NCBI GenBank assembly: GCA_025201365.1
Contig: JAIXMF010000003.1
Span: forward strand, 1,116,001-1,180,000
Origin: Syncephalis plumigaleata
Taxonomy: Eukaryota; Zoopagomycota; Zoopagomycetes; Zoopagales; Piptocephalidaceae
DNA length: 64,000 nt
Direction: 5' to 3'
The notes beneath the pieces are model-generated. The model was not told the DNA's origin and made no database searches. It saw only the letters and a list, made by a program, of their open reading frames with translations. Each line of letters opens with the position of its first letter. Positions within the stretch are counted from its first letter, which is position 1. Position numbers and translations under genes: made by a program. Shown one piece after another: positions 1 to 12,700 of the stretch.

Positions 1-58
1 GAAGAACTTGAAAGTAGTCGAGTGCCTCCTTGGGCGACTTGAGAAAAGCGTCATTCAT
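1..58 (-). CDS. Probable SERCA-type Ca2+ P-type ATPase, N-terminal start only (partial)
   Basis: On the minus strand an ATG at 58 opens a frame reading MNDAFLKSPKEALDYFQVL to the window edge. Animal and fungal SERCA pumps begin with the same pattern (Met, an acidic/Asn-Ala stretch, Lys-Ser/Thr-Pro, then L.YF.V), the start of the actuator-domain cytosolic extension. If right, the gene lies outside the window to the left and pumps Ca2+ into ER or vacuole-like stores at the cost of ATP. Only about 19 residues are visible, so the call rests on a short N-terminal match. Another P-type ATPase or an unrelated protein is possible. Confidence 0.4.
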   Translation of the reverse strand, partial: MNDAFLKSPKEALDYFQVL

Positions 59-1047
59 GATGGACCTAGGTTCACTCTTTATTACTTTCTTGTTTCTCTC
101 TCAAGTGATCACCGGCTAACTTGAAGTAATAGCTGTTATATTGCAGTTGCTACTGTCAAGGAGATAACCGAGTAAAGAAAAGTGTCGATAATAACGTACT
201 ACAATCCAAAAAGAAGGAAATGCACAGGAAAGAGAAAGGTAGCGTAGTGAGTGGTAACAAGTAGTAAGAATAGGAATAAGAATAAGAGTGAGCGGGTGCG
301 TGAGTGAGTGAGGAACACGCAAGATAAAGAAAAGGTAAGGAAAAGGAAGAATAGAAACTACAATCGATTGCGTTCTATTTTATACTTTTCTTTTAGACAA
401 ACTAGTAAACAAACAAGTAAGCAATATTACTATTACACCTTGACTTTGGCTACTAGTACTAGTAATGTTGCTGTTGCTCTGCTACTATTATTACCACGCC
501 ACACTTAGAGAAATAGGCGTATACCAAGACGAGGATAGTGCTGGTAGAATAGAATGAATGGAAATCAATGTTATAAAAGTCAAGTAATAGTAATAGCGAT
601 AATAACACGATATCAATGTAGCGTGAGAACGTGTCGGCGTGTGGTTGGTTCATACGTCGGCTATTTAAATAGACCGCTAATATGTTCATCACTTATTATT
701 ATTGCTACATTAGTTCAAATATGGTTGGTTAAAAAAAAAGGTTGGATTAGAATGACAATGCGAGATCCAATCATCAATTGCCACACTATGGTAGATGATG
801 TACACACTCAAATAGACACACACACATACGCATATCAAAGTGAACCCTTATTGATTATATCGTTGCTTACTAATAGATAGATACATATGGCTTTTTACTA
901 CGGTTATTTATAATAAACAATATTTGCAGTGATGTTATGTAAAACCAAATTAGTTTCAATTAATAGGTATAATATATATGATGATCATGAAGACTACTCG
1001 TTGTCATGATCGTTCTACGTGACTTTACTTTGTAATTATACTTCATT
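59..1047. other. Divergent intergenic/promoter region
   Basis: Lies between two divergent starts, the left-edge gene (-) and the HAD phosphatase (+). AT-rich with short runs of (AATA/ATA), an A9 run near 730 and a CACACACATACGCAT stretch near 820. Short open frames on both strands show no domain signature and low-complexity composition, so none is called. Confidence 0.6.
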
Positions 1048-2302
1048 ATGGATAATATGTCAAAAAATCAGGTCGATATACTTAAAGTGATACGTAATAA
1101 AAAAGCGTTCATATGTGATATGGACGGTGTCATTTATCATGTAAGTGATGGAGGGATGATGAGAATAGTACGACAACGTCTATCGCGTACCTTATGCAAA
1201 CATGGGCCTATTCTAGGGAAATCAATTATTCCGGTGCGCAGGAATTCGTCGAATGGTGCAAGCGAGAGGGAAAGAACTTTCTATTCCTGACGAATAACTC
1301 TGCCGTTACACCGCGCGAACTACAAATGAAGATGCGTCGACTGGGCATCGATATACCGTGGAACGTTCTATACCTCGGCCATTGCCACAGCAAAGTTCCT
1401 AGCCTCGCAGAAACCGGTTAGTAGCATATTGTTGATGACGTCGATTGATGTAGTCATTATTGATGATTGCTATTCTATACGTAAACATCATAGAATGGTA
1501 CCTGTTACGTCGTGGGTGAACCGGGTAAAATGGACAAGATGCAATGCAATGGAATGAGATATAGACATGACTGATTGTTATATTCATCTTTAGGATTGAC
1601 TAGTGCCTTATACGAGGAAGGATTCATTATGAATGATATTGTAGGTGAACTAATTTTTTTTGTTATTCTGCTAATACTATACATTAGAATCCGGATTTCG
1701 TAGTTGTTGGAGAGGGTACTAACTTCAATTGGGAAAAGGTAGTCAAATATACATTTGTTATTATTATTATTGAATAATAATAACCATTTGAATATTAGAT
1801 GAAAAAAGCTACTCAATTGATAGTACAAGGTGCCAAACTAATCGCCACTAATCTCGATGCTAATGGACCGGGAGAGGGAGGTACACTCGTGCCAGCATGC
1901 GGTGCATTCACATCTAGTCTCGAAGTGGCCACCGGTCGTAAAGCATTCTATTGCGGCAAACCTAATGCACTAATGATGCGGTTAGTAGATTCGATGATGA
2001 AGCGTACAAGTAGTTCTATTGATTCATCTTTATTTAGTTATGCACAGCGTATATTAGGTAGCACGCGACAAGAAACGTGTATTATCGGTGATAGAATGGA
2101 TACCGAGTAAGTGTATATTTTATTATTATTAGATAGTCTATAGGATTATTAACTAATAGACGGTATTAGTGTTGCCGCCGGTATTAGCAGTGAGATCGAC
2201 TCCATATTAGTGTTGAGCGGTGTAGCGAAAGAGGCTGACCTGGAATTGTTTGCCTATCAGCCATTCGCTATATTGGAAGGTATATTGCTATTCCTCATTT
2301 AA
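1048..2302 (+). CDS. HAD-superfamily phosphatase, 4-nitrophenylphosphatase / phosphoglycolate phosphatase type
   Basis: NagD/PGP-type HAD hydrolase that dephosphorylates small metabolites such as 2-phosphoglycolate in the cytosol. Motif I is in exon 1 (AFICDMDGVIYH: nucleophile Asp, acid Asp two residues on). Motif II is FLFLTNNS, the C2-cap core reads LIATNLDANGP and ACGAFTSSLEVATG, motif III is YCGKPN, and motif IV is CIIGDRMDTDVAAGI. Exons by GT-AG and frame: 1048-1140, 1217-1416, 1494-1524, 1594-1640, 1688-1738, 1799-2106 and 2170-2302. The last acceptor must be the AG at 2169; an AG closer to the donor gives a stop. Exon 2 carries two frame shifts, near 1229-1232 (between HGNQL and GAQEF) and near 1374 (between WNVLY and SAIATAKFLA), each fitting two missing or one extra base. 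Motifs are intact, so consensus error is likelier than pseudogene. PGP versus yeast Pho13 type is not separable here. Confidence 0.85.
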
Positions 2303-3858
2303 CGAGTAGCAATTATAAACGAATGAAGTGTAGCCAAAGCATGCTTGTGATACCATAACGGATTGTTGAATAAATGAATATGGTATTTGTTTCATCTTCG
2401 ATGGTGATAGCTTGTCGATGTACGCGAGATGGATAGGTGAGGTACAAAACGAATAAAACGACCTATATCATTCAAAATTACTTAACAACATGAAGAGGTT
2501 CGAGAAGTCGTGGACACGGATAAAGTGTCAATGGTTTGTTTCAGTCAGGTGGAAATGCTTACAACGGTAGGTGTTATTCAATAATGCACTACCAACAGCA
2601 TTAAACACGCAACATAATAATACACGACCAACGACTCTCGATAACCACTCACTTCAATAACCAAACGATCATATCTTGTATTTATTTTATCTCATATGAT
2701 CATTCATTTGAATGTTGTCAATTGGTTTATTATAATAAAATGCCACGGCAACATTAAAAGAAAAAAAAGAAAGACGGCAGATATGTGCAGGCTTAAACGT
2801 GGATTCCAATGAGATACAGCAAAAGTGTCACCAGTTATTCCAGCACTTCCGATAGAATGCAATTCGGTGAATAGCAGCGAAAAGTACTTCAAACTAGGAA
2901 GAAGGGCAACATGTCTACACCTATAGCCCGCACGTATGACTTCTCAAATGGGATGAACTACGGAGCAACTATCAACTAGACGAGGATGTATCTCCGTATC
3001 ATGCACAGCTAATGTGTTGATATCAAAACAGAGAACTAATGGTTGCACCGACAATACATGAACACTGCAGTAATAGAACATGATAGCAATATGTTCCATG
3101 ACTAGATCTACGTGGGGATTTGATCGTAATCAATGAATGACCAATAAATCTTAAAAAGCTAGTGTCATGCTAGGAAAGAGCATCAACCATCCGCTATCGA
3201 CTCACCACACACTTCAACAATGAATGACAGCATTCCATCGATGAATCTTGGAAATGACAATGGCATTTTACGAATCGAAATTGCATTGTGTGCATTGAAT
3301 CATTGCCATATATTTTTGTTTCGTTTTATATCCCTTACTTGTATAGAATGAGCTAATAAACAAACTGATTCTTGCTTATGTAGATGAAGATCGATGGCTA
3401 ATCAATTGGATGCATCTAGTAGTTATATTCGATTGCATTCATGTTGCGACATAACATTTTGGTAACAGCATAATCACGTTAATCCACATCATGAACCAAT
3501 AATTGGTTCATTTGTAAGTGTCATCATTGATTAGTACTATACGAATACATGACTCGATATTTGTACGTTCAATCTATCTTAAGCTTGAATAGTTGCCATG
3601 CATTCTAATCAAACGGTGTACACGACCATTACATCTATCTAGTCATTCTAGTATATGAATATATCATTGCCACCAATAAAGTGTATTAACTGAAAGCAGC
3701 TTTATTGCTATGCATTCTATTGACTGATAATAAGCGACTAGATCCATTGTATCTGACATTTGCTTATAATTATCATAAACATTGATCATGGCAATATGTG
3801 TCGTTAATTAGGAACGTGCTACAGGCTGGGCCGATGAAGACTGTTACATATCTTCAGG
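2303..3858. other. Gene-poor stretch with direct-repeat copy and no supported gene
   Basis: AT-rich sequence between the HAD phosphatase and a decayed pseudokinase. It contains the first copy of a ~170 bp direct repeat (2600-2772). Open frames are short; a 62-codon minus-strand frame at 2704-2892 overlaps the repeat and has no recognisable motif. I see no tRNA, no transposase and no clear coding exon here. Confidence 0.6.
2600..2772 (+). repeat. Direct repeat, copy 1 of 2 (~170 bp)
   Basis: Begins attaaacacgcaacataata and runs to a poly-A-rich end (near aacattaaaagaaaaaa). It aligns along its whole length with 5874-6050 in the same orientation with scattered substitutions and small indels, roughly 90% identity by eye. 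The copies flank the decayed secreted pseudokinase, 3.27 kb apart. The ends do not read TG...CA and no target-site duplication is obvious. Confidence 0.85.
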
Positions 3859-5135
3859 TCAACTGAGATATTCCTCTGGTGTTGGTCGATCGGCAACTTT
3901 GGGTCTCAAGAGATCCGCCACCAACTCAGTAAGGTAGGGTGCAACAACACCACCATCTTCGTATTTCTCAGCCAAGGGTGGAGTAAGTTTACCACTTATG
4001 TAATCCTTTTTTAATCTCTCAGTATCAATTCCCAGTGGATTAGTTCTGCTAGGATAGTTGTGTCCATGCGCATTTAGAGTAGCATCTAAAACTTTTTACC
4101 AGTTATAAGCTGGAAGAGTCTTGCACCAATATACCAAGTGTCGCCTTTGCATACTAGTCCACTTCCATTTCCGAACTCGGGTGGATTACTATCAAGTCTT
4201 GATTCATCATTTTTCTACAAGTGCTGCCTCCTCTGAACATAACACTCATGTCAAAGTCAACAAGCTTGATATGTGGATACCATTTGCATCCTCTTACAAA
4301 GATATCTAGTGTGATGCATATTAGTATTAGTAAGTCATGATATCCATACTGCACTTACCTGAAGATTTCATGTTGTTATAGATAATCTTATTCATGGAGA
4401 AGTTTATGGGCTACACAAATAATGTTAGGGATCACGTATGCAATAACAATAATGACATTGACTCACCTTTGAGAAGCTGAATAGCTATATTGGTAATAAT
4501 GTGATCCCGATTGTTGGCATTCAGCGTCTTAATGTATCATCCAATGATATATCTCCAGCATACTCCATAACATGCATCGACCAAAGTCAAGATATGGGAT
4601 TTTCTTGGGCAAGAAACTAGGTCTATACTTCTTGACTGTTTCTGCAGTTGCAGATGGTAAACCAGTCTTGAATGTCTCTATGTGATCCACAAAGTATTGC
4701 CATCTTGAAATATTTTGTTTGGCCTTGGCAATTTCCTAGGAATAGTATATTAGCCATATAATAAACAATCTGATGATGAATTATTACCTTCAATATCTTG
4801 TCCTCTCCTCTGCCCATACCAAAGTAGCTGCATTTAATAAATCTTTTTTGGTTATTATATGTGGCAACACCCATTGCTGAACAAACCATAGCCGATAACT
4901 TTTGTAACCGTAAGACCTGGATGAGCTTGCCCTCTATGCCCACTGGCAATGTAACCCATCTCTTTGACACGTCATCGTTTGCTAATTCAATGGAGGTTAG
5001 AACAGTATAGTTTAGCATATCGATACTAACCACGTGCAGGTTCGAAATTTACCGGTGTTCCCAATGCCTGCTGAATATATGCGACAGCAACCAATGTGGA
5101 AACAAGGACCGTGCTGCTGATGATAAAGGCTTCAT
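3859..5135 (-). pseudogene. Secreted pseudokinase-like gene, decayed
   Basis: Reading down the minus strand, a probable signal peptide (AFIISSTVLVSTLVAVAYIQ then GTPV) is followed by kinase-fold segments. These are an N-lobe with FIKC at the beta3 lysine position, a hinge-like VMEYAGDISLDD, a catalytic-loop equivalent IIYNNMKSSDIFV, the activation-segment start KLVDFDMS, and a C-lobe (PPEFG, then GDTWYIGARLFQLITGKK, ending DRPTPEEYLS). Relative to canonical kinases HRD is replaced by YNN, the loop Asn by Asp, and DFG by DFD, so even an intact product would lack normal phosphotransfer chemistry. At least two introns with clean GT-AG borders are visible. The frame is interrupted at about five places, far denser than in the neighbouring genes, so I read it as a pseudogene, although some breaks may be assembly errors. 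The signal peptide implies the ancestor was secreted. The kinase assignment is from motif order. Confidence 0.55.
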
Positions 5136-6305
5136 GATGCAATTGCTGGACTTGACGACGATTACTTGTAGCTTGGTTCCTCGAGTAGTGTAAGCTCGTT
5201 AACAATAATATAGATTGTAATAAAGAGTGAAGTGTATGATTTGATAAGCTGTATGAGGCGTAATCGTAACGAGGAATGGTGATAAACTAAGCTTACTGTT
5301 GACAATATCCGTCTATTTATATTTCTACGATGTTTTTTTTTGCTTTGTATGCTTCAATGATGAGGAGTCGACAAATCTATACTATGACCATAATTAGAGT
5401 TCCACATAAAACATGCAAACTCCATTTGGCAATGGGAGCATGGCAGAAGAAGCAGTAAACTCCACTTGCTAATACAGCACGAGGATTGGATTGGCCATTT
5501 CGCATTTACTACTAGTTTGTATCGAGTGTGCTAGCATTATAGCATTGTAGCATTGCATTTTTGCGTCTAAGGAGAACAATATACGATTTTGGCAGTGGCA
5601 CACATGTCATACCGAAATGAGTGTAGCTGAATTTAAATCCACGTTTTACATCCATATTTTGCCATCTCATTAGCAATGACATGTATTGATTCAGCATGGA
5701 ATCCTATTGGCATTTATATTTGGTATACACATCGTGTAGAAGCATTACTAGTTATGTCTTTTCCTAATTGCTTTGATGTAAAAGCTAGCTTACCGACTCT
5801 ACCAAGGAGCTCTTGCAGTGCGCGCTGCGGAGAATTCTGGAATTCTGGAAAGGAGTGAAAGGACATTGAGTGGATTAAACACGCAACATAATAATACACG
5901 GCCTAACGACTCTCGATAACCACTCACTTCAATAGCCAAACGATCATATCCATGTATTCTATTTTATCTCATATGATCATTCATTTGAATGTTGTCAAAT
6001 AGGTTTATTATAATAAATACGCTACAACAATGTTAAAAGAAAAAAAGATATTCTTTTAATCGTAATTGTTAGCATGCCATTTTTTGTTTACATTTGATTC
6101 TCTCTCTCATTTTACTCATATTCATCTCACATCTCACTCTCGTTGTTATTGTTTTCCATCAACTATCTATTGTTATTTTATGAATAGATATATATGCCGA
6201 ATTGATTGACTACTCTAAAATATCTACTAGTTAGTTAAACTTGCTTGAGCAACTTGATCGTATAGCTGCGTTTACTCGTGATATCTATTATACCTTTTTG
6301 ATTCT
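5136..6305. other. Intergenic, with a possible further gene remnant on the minus strand
   Basis: Upstream of the decayed pseudokinase and of Heh1. Minus-strand sequence around 5640-5890 reads like protein in two frames (ALQELLGRVGKLAFTSKQLG, then MPIGFHAESIHVIANEMAKY), but neither extends or matches a family I know. The second direct-repeat copy sits at 5874-6050. From 6050 to 6305 the sequence is AT-rich with a CTCTCTC tract and serves as the Heh1 5' flank. Confidence 0.45.
5874..6050 (+). repeat. Direct repeat, copy 2 of 2 (~175 bp)
   Basis: Same-orientation partner of 2600-2772. It shares attaaacacgcaacataata, then the block acgactctcgataaccactc, then tatctcatatgatcattcat, and ends in an A-rich tract. 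It lies about 740 bp upstream of the pseudokinase start, while copy 1 lies about 1.1 kb beyond its end, as expected if a ~3.27 kb unit was once tandemly duplicated. Confidence 0.85.
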
Positions 6306-9300
6306 ATGGAAGACACAAGCTATTTGCAACCGGATTTTGATCCGAGTAAGCTTAAAGTAGCAGATTTACGACGTGTCCTCATAGCACATGAGGTGCCTGC
6401 ACCGAGTAATGCTAAGAAGCAACAGCTAGTTGATTTATTCTTGTCGAACATTAAACCACGCGCTAGTGAACTACTTGCACAAAGGACAAATGTTAAGCCA
6501 AGTGGCGTAGGAATCACTATAGTGGGTGGTGGACGTAGTGTTTCTCGTTCACAGTCAGCACCAACTGATGCAAGTGGTAGCGATAGTGCAAAGACTGAAC
6601 CAACTCCTGCGGTTATGGTAAGTTAACTAGTTTGCAATATACTAAAGATATGTACAATAACAATAACAATAATAATTAGGAAACGCCGAATCGTCGTAAG
6701 GGTCGTGCTAAGGTAGGCTACCTGATTATAGGCATAAATGAAAGGAGATCAATTACTAATACGATCTATGCTTACTTAGAATGCATCAAAAGTCATTGCA
6801 TCAGATGCCGATGACGAAGCATCTGCGATCAAACCATCCCGACAAAAAGGAGCTCGTGCACGCGTATGTAATATACAAATACTCGCTTATTGCTTACTAA
6901 CTAACGAACTACTCAATTAATTAATTAAATAGCGTGAAAAAGCAGTTAAACAAGAAAGTCTACTCTCATCAGATGATGAAGATCAAGTGTTTGCTACACC
7001 GGCTACACGACCACGAGCACGTATCAATCGATCACTTCCCGATCCAGTTGACACACCATTAGCAATAAAATCTGCTTATTAAGGAAGCTGTTAAAAAAGA
7101 AGAGAAAGAGGAAGGAGAAGGAGAAGAAGGAGCAGTGACAGATACAGCGAGCAAGTCACGATCAACGAAACGTCGTATTGGACGTCCACGTAAATCAGCT
7201 GCTGCCCTAGTTGCCTCTGTTATGGAACCATTGGCAGATCCATCATCGCCAGAACGAGATCTGGAGATTGCACAAGAAGCAGCTCGTGTTAAGAATCGCG
7301 CCATTGCCGATGCAACTGCCCGTGCTATTAGCGCTAAAAAGGAACAGAAAAGCACAACTGACTTGCCAGTAAGTGGAATGCTATGATGTACATATGATTA
7401 GCTACGCTTACTAATTAATGCCTATATTATAATTAAGGTTACACTATCACAGTTGCTTTCCACTAAGGAAGATGTATTGGCTAATTCAGCACATCGTCGA
7501 CGAGGTGTTCGTGAGGTAATACTCATTAAAGACATGCGTATATATACATATATATATATATTATTGACAAATGAGTAACTAATAATGTTATACTAGGTAC
7601 CGGTTAGCGGTTACTTCTCTGACGATAATCCATTCCAGAGTGGCAATGAAGCCAGTCCAGATGATCGAATTATTCGTCGTCGAGTTGAGGTATTGTCTAT
7701 GTTAATATGATGTAGTTGGCAATGTATAGAGGAATACTAATGATTTACTGCTTCTTAGGCACCAAAACAAACCAACAAGAATGTGCCTACAAAATCTAAA
7801 CAAGAAAGCTTATTAAAGGATGTCAAGCCGGAGGAAGACATGGATGATTCACCTTTTTACGATCCATTTGCTGCACCTGCACCTGCTGCTGCTTCTCGTC
7901 ATGGTAATGATAGAAGATATATATAGGGGCATTCGATTAATTATACATGTATTTATAGTAAAACCCGCAACGAAACAAACACATCGCGTACCATCTACAC
8001 GATCTGTAAAGCATTCGCGATCATTGTCTGCAGTATCACCGACTTCAATGGCACCATTATCATGGGGAGGATACTCTTCATTATTATAAGCTTCCTATTT
8101 GCTGCCAATCTTGTATGGTATCGTCATCAAAAAATGCAACTAGGCTACTGCGATACAGGTGTTGTCCCACCGGAATCCAAGCATAGTAAGTGCCTTATTC
8201 GTGTAATATTCGATTATGTCTAGTTTAACCAAGGAATACATGATAGCTGGCTTGTTTAGCATTCTACAGGAGCCAACATGTATCTTATGTCCACTTCATG
8301 CAACATGCAGTAAGGGTCAATTGGAGGGTTGCGCTGCAGGTTATCTACTCCGTGAGCATCCATTACAACGCTACTGGCCCTTCTCTGCTACGTGTGTGCC
8401 TGACACGGAGCGAGATATCCGTGTTCATTCCTTGGTGTATCATGTCTTGCAAATTGTCGCCGAACATACAGGCTTAGTTGAGTGTGGAACATTACAGGAT
8501 ACGCGTCATTTATCGCTTGATCGATTGCGCGATAGAGTAGAAGCAACCATCGGTGTAAGTTACGAATGCCATACTATATACATGTACACGTATTGAGTCA
8601 TGTTTCTTAGCAATCCATGTCAAAGGAACAGTTTAACGATGCATGGTCGGCTGCCGTTCATGAGTTAACATCTCACGCGGATGAATTGGCTTTAGAGTAG
8701 TAAAGTAAGTAGACATACTTGTTTGCATAATGATTTATATTAACTATTGCATACAGGAATGATGGTGTAGAGCGAGTAGCATCTACCACACCAATCTATC
8801 CACTTGGTTGTCGTATTCAACGTGGTATCACACAGCTGATAATGACCTATATGATGGAGATTATCGGTATTATACTTGCAATCACCGGTTATTGGTATAT
8901 TCGCAGTTGGTTCCATAGTAAGTCGCGTATAATACAATCATTTTGATTACTTGTTTATTCTTATATGTTACAATATAGACAAGTCGCAAGAGTCGGCATT
9001 AGCCACATCCATGGTGGAGCGTGTACTCGACAGTCTATGTCAACAGGTAGATCATCGATGAATGAATGAAGTTAGATGTCTAGTGACATGTAGACTAATC
9101 TTTGATACTTTAGGAATATCTAAATCGTACAAATCCCACACAACATCCACATGCAGCGGTATCAATAGCGCATCTTCGTGATATCCTACTACGTGATATA
9201 CACGATTTGACAACACGTCAACGTATTTGGATGCGTGTCCAGCGTATCATCGAGAGGAATAGCAATGTTCGCACTAGTGTACAAGAGTTACGCGGTGAAC

Positions 9301-9456
9301 AAACACGTACATGGACATGGGTAGGGACAGTCATCCCACATACTACTACGGTGAGTTTACTTGCTTATCATTATGACTATTATCATAATTACTAACTCTA
9401 TTCTAATAATGTTAAAGTCTAATGGAAAACTTGTCTATGCATCATTGGATGACTAA
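6306..9456 (+). CDS. Heh1/Src1/MAN1-type inner nuclear membrane protein
   Basis: LEM/HeH-family protein of the inner nuclear membrane, anchoring chromatin and contacting pore complexes. An N-terminal HeH fold (about residues 12-55: DPSKLKVADLRRVLIAHEV, then NAKKQQLVDLF) precedes a long basic/acidic nucleoplasmic linker with KR-rich motifs (STKRRIGRPRKS). A first membrane helix (ILFIIISFLFAANLVWY, near 8070-8125) leads to a lumenal segment with spaced cysteines (GYCDTG, then CILCPLHATCSKGQLEGCAA). A second helix (MEIIGIILAITGYWYI, near 8850-8905) leads to the MSC winged-helix domain ending LRGEQTRTWTWVGTVIPH. There are about eleven exons. The donor ending the pre-TM2 exon must be GTAGTA at 8697, since the stronger GTAAGT at 8705 reads through a stop. 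Two frame shifts remain, near 7073 (a 37-nt GTTGAC intron could also explain it) and in a GGGG run near 8072. Start chosen as the first ATG before the HeH motif. Confidence 0.85.
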
Positions 9457-9763
9457 TACTTACGCGTACATGCACATACATGTGCTTTGAAGCAAATGAG
9501 CGATATCAATACTTTCAATACCTCTTCAATACATATTTGTCTTTCTTTATGCAAATGGCGTTTTATAAATCTGATAAATGTTATTCACGTTAATGTTAAT
9601 ACAATGTATTCAACGATGATGTTTATTTATACTAGATGATTGTCACAATTACTGTTCTACTGTCTCCATTGACTAAAAAGTAGCATGTGTGAGTGTGAGT
9701 GAGTAGTTAGATAATTATAATGTAGTAGAACATTACCTTTGACGATGCTGTTGTTGATGATGA
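9457..9763. other. Convergent 3' intergenic region
   Basis: Short AT-rich gap between the stop of Heh1 (+) and the stop of the Hir3-like gene (-). It holds repeated GTGAGTGTGAGTGAG near 9690 and AT-rich polyadenylation-like sequence on both strands. No gene is seen. Confidence 0.7.
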
Positions 9764-12700
9764 CTAAAGTGGACGACACAATTGAAGTGTAGCCTCAACG
9801 AAATTATCTAATGACACATGTTTATGCTCTGCTGTAGTTGATTCGACTGGTTCATTCATGGATAGTACATCATAGGATGTAGGTAAATAGTTTGCTAGAT
9901 CAAGGAAGCATCTAGACATGAATAAGCGTAACTCTGCAACAATACTCTGTTCAATCGTATAACTAGTAGACAACCGATAGACTTGTTCTAGTTGTTGCAA
10001 ATAGCCATAACGAGTCATTAATTCCGATGTCTGTCCAATTTGAACGGCCGCCGTTATTTTCGCCAATAACTGATGTAGTTCACTTGTAGTCATGTCAGTA
10101 GGTGGTGTGGATTCAGAATCAACTTGAATGACCATAATCGATGTATAATCTATAGAAATATGTCTAGTTAGCAGTTTGTAATTGTGAATCATTGCACGAT
10201 AATCACCTCAATGCAAGCTTGTATGGTAGAATTGAATATCACTTGTGGTTCCAGGAAGACACCCGTTGATTTACGTAAACGTCGACCTAGACTGATCAAT
10301 TGACTAACATGATTACCGTGATTAAACAAGTCTATCAGAAATAGTGCGTATTTCTGTAGGTATACAAAATGACTACCAGGTCTATAGTAACAAGCAGTAA
10401 AGAATAGAGAAAGCATTAATGTTTACAGCTATAACAGTAACAATGGCAGTATTACCGTTCATATTCCGTACGCCATATGTTACTAAGTGATTTGGAGGTC
10501 GATTTAAGATAGAATAACGATTGTAACTCGGTGATTGCTGCTTCAGTATTATTGAATACCGTATAGAGTAACCATGATAACTGAATAATATAGAATGGTA
10601 AGTAAATGCTGGATTATCAAACTGTAATACTTACATGATAAATGGGTTTATGATGCCATCGACGACGATCCTTTGACTTCAATAACATTAATGCCGCTGT
10701 AATACGTGCAATGACCGTAAGTTTTTGTGGATTATCTGAATTGGATACTTGTGACATAAGTTGCGTCTCATGTTCTTCCAATTCCGTTTGTACATCCGAT
10801 GTGAAGATAGTGGTAATGGCTCGTTCAACGACAGATGTCTATATGCAAATGAATATATATAGATGCTACATTGTATTATTTACTAATCACTTACCGATAT
10901 CGTATCTCGTAGGTATTGTTTAGCAATATAGGATAACAGCTTTGCTTGTGCATCTAAACTACGCTCCTGTCCATGTTGTAATGGTCGTTCGGACAAAGTC
11001 GCACGGCCATCTCGTAGCATGTTACAATCTCACTCGGTGAATAGCGCAATTTCTCCAAACATTTCCCTAATAAATAGTGTAATCTACAATAGAGAATAGT
11101 TATGTAAAGTGTTTCTCATAACGATTCCACTTGACTTACTTCCAATTCTTTTTATCAATGCTTAACGCATTATTCAGGCAATAGATAATAATCTGATAGG
11201 CAGTCTTTTGCCAATCAGCCATGACAACATCTGATTTGACTTTTACACTAGGTACAGGCTTATTAGCCAGTGGAGCCAATGAGGTACCATTTAACGGTTT
11301 GGCTATGGCTACATAAATAAGCAATGCCAGCTCAGTCCATATTGCCAGTGCTGTTGCTCGTTTTACGGGATAATTCCTGCATTCCTTGACGGGATAACGC
11401 GGCCATACGAGCTGCTTGCACTTGACAATGAAATGATTTCTAGTAATTGGGAATATATATTAGATTGATAATAGCCTTGTAATGATGACATACCTTGTGC
11501 AATTGTATAATCTCATGTTGTTTACCAGAATGTCTCGTGTAGTCCACATTAGATTATCAGCGTGTGTTGAAAAGCTACACCTAAACAATGCCATGCCTCA
11601 GCATCTGCTGGATTCATAATGACATGATTCTATAATCATAAATAATGCATCAGCCAATCCGTGTATTATAGAGAGGAAGAGAAAGCATTGATATAACTTG
11701 CCAGAAAATGCTCAGTCATCACTTCAACATCCTCGTTATCTTTCACCTTTGTACGACCACCTAATGAATCTCCATGCATTTACCAGATACATAATAGAGT
11801 TGTCGATACACCTCTTTACATATATTGATTAGTTTGATCGATGAGTGTGTCGAATAACTTACCTGGTACATGTCGAGTGACATAGGATTGTACCAATGGA
11901 AACAGTCGACTTTGATCGGTGAACCCTGTAGCCTGATCAATCTCTGCCTCTTTGTTCAAGTAGGCATCCACTAGATCGCGTGTCATTGCAATGCCACCTG
12001 TATTTACATAACAAGTGTCATTACATAATATAACAATGACTCGATTCATTATGCATCATCTCATTCACTTACCAATATGAAAGGGTGGATCGGGAAATAC
12101 TTCAAATATGCTTTCTAGTGCATCAGTACTCTCTGGACGAAGTTGCACATTGGAGTTGATCTCTCCAGGATACTTGGCAATAGCATAGCAAATACTTGAG
12201 AGGCAGCCTGTTCATCGAATGGCAATGCATTGCTTGATGATTTGTAATGGCTCTGATCCCGACTATATCATATATAAATGTAAAATAGTAATAATAGCTG
12301 TAAGTAGTTGTTGTTTGTACCTATTTCATAATGATAACTTACACTCCAACGAACACCATACAAGCAATGATAACTTTGTAATAGTGGAGTACTCTTCTTT
12401 GGTTCTAATCCTTGTTGTCGATGTAGTTGAATACATAATTTAAGAAATCGACCTATATGTATTCGTTATTAGAAAAGTGTATATGGATGATTACCTATCC
12501 AATTACTAGATATACATTACCTTGTCCAGCACTGCATATACGTAGTTCACCCAAATGTTCATGTACACTATCCAATAAATTACATAATCGACGAGAGAAT
12601 GTAATTTACCGCTTTGTTCTCTTTCTCGCGCCATTACTTTTCTCCTCCTCTTCCTCTTCTTCACTATCACTATCTTCTTCGTATCTTCCTCCTCCTTTTC

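Noticed and set aside
2600-6050. LTR retrotransposon bounded by the ~170 bp direct repeats
   Set aside because: No reverse transcriptase, protease, integrase or primer-binding-site sequence between them, and repeat ends are not TG...CA.
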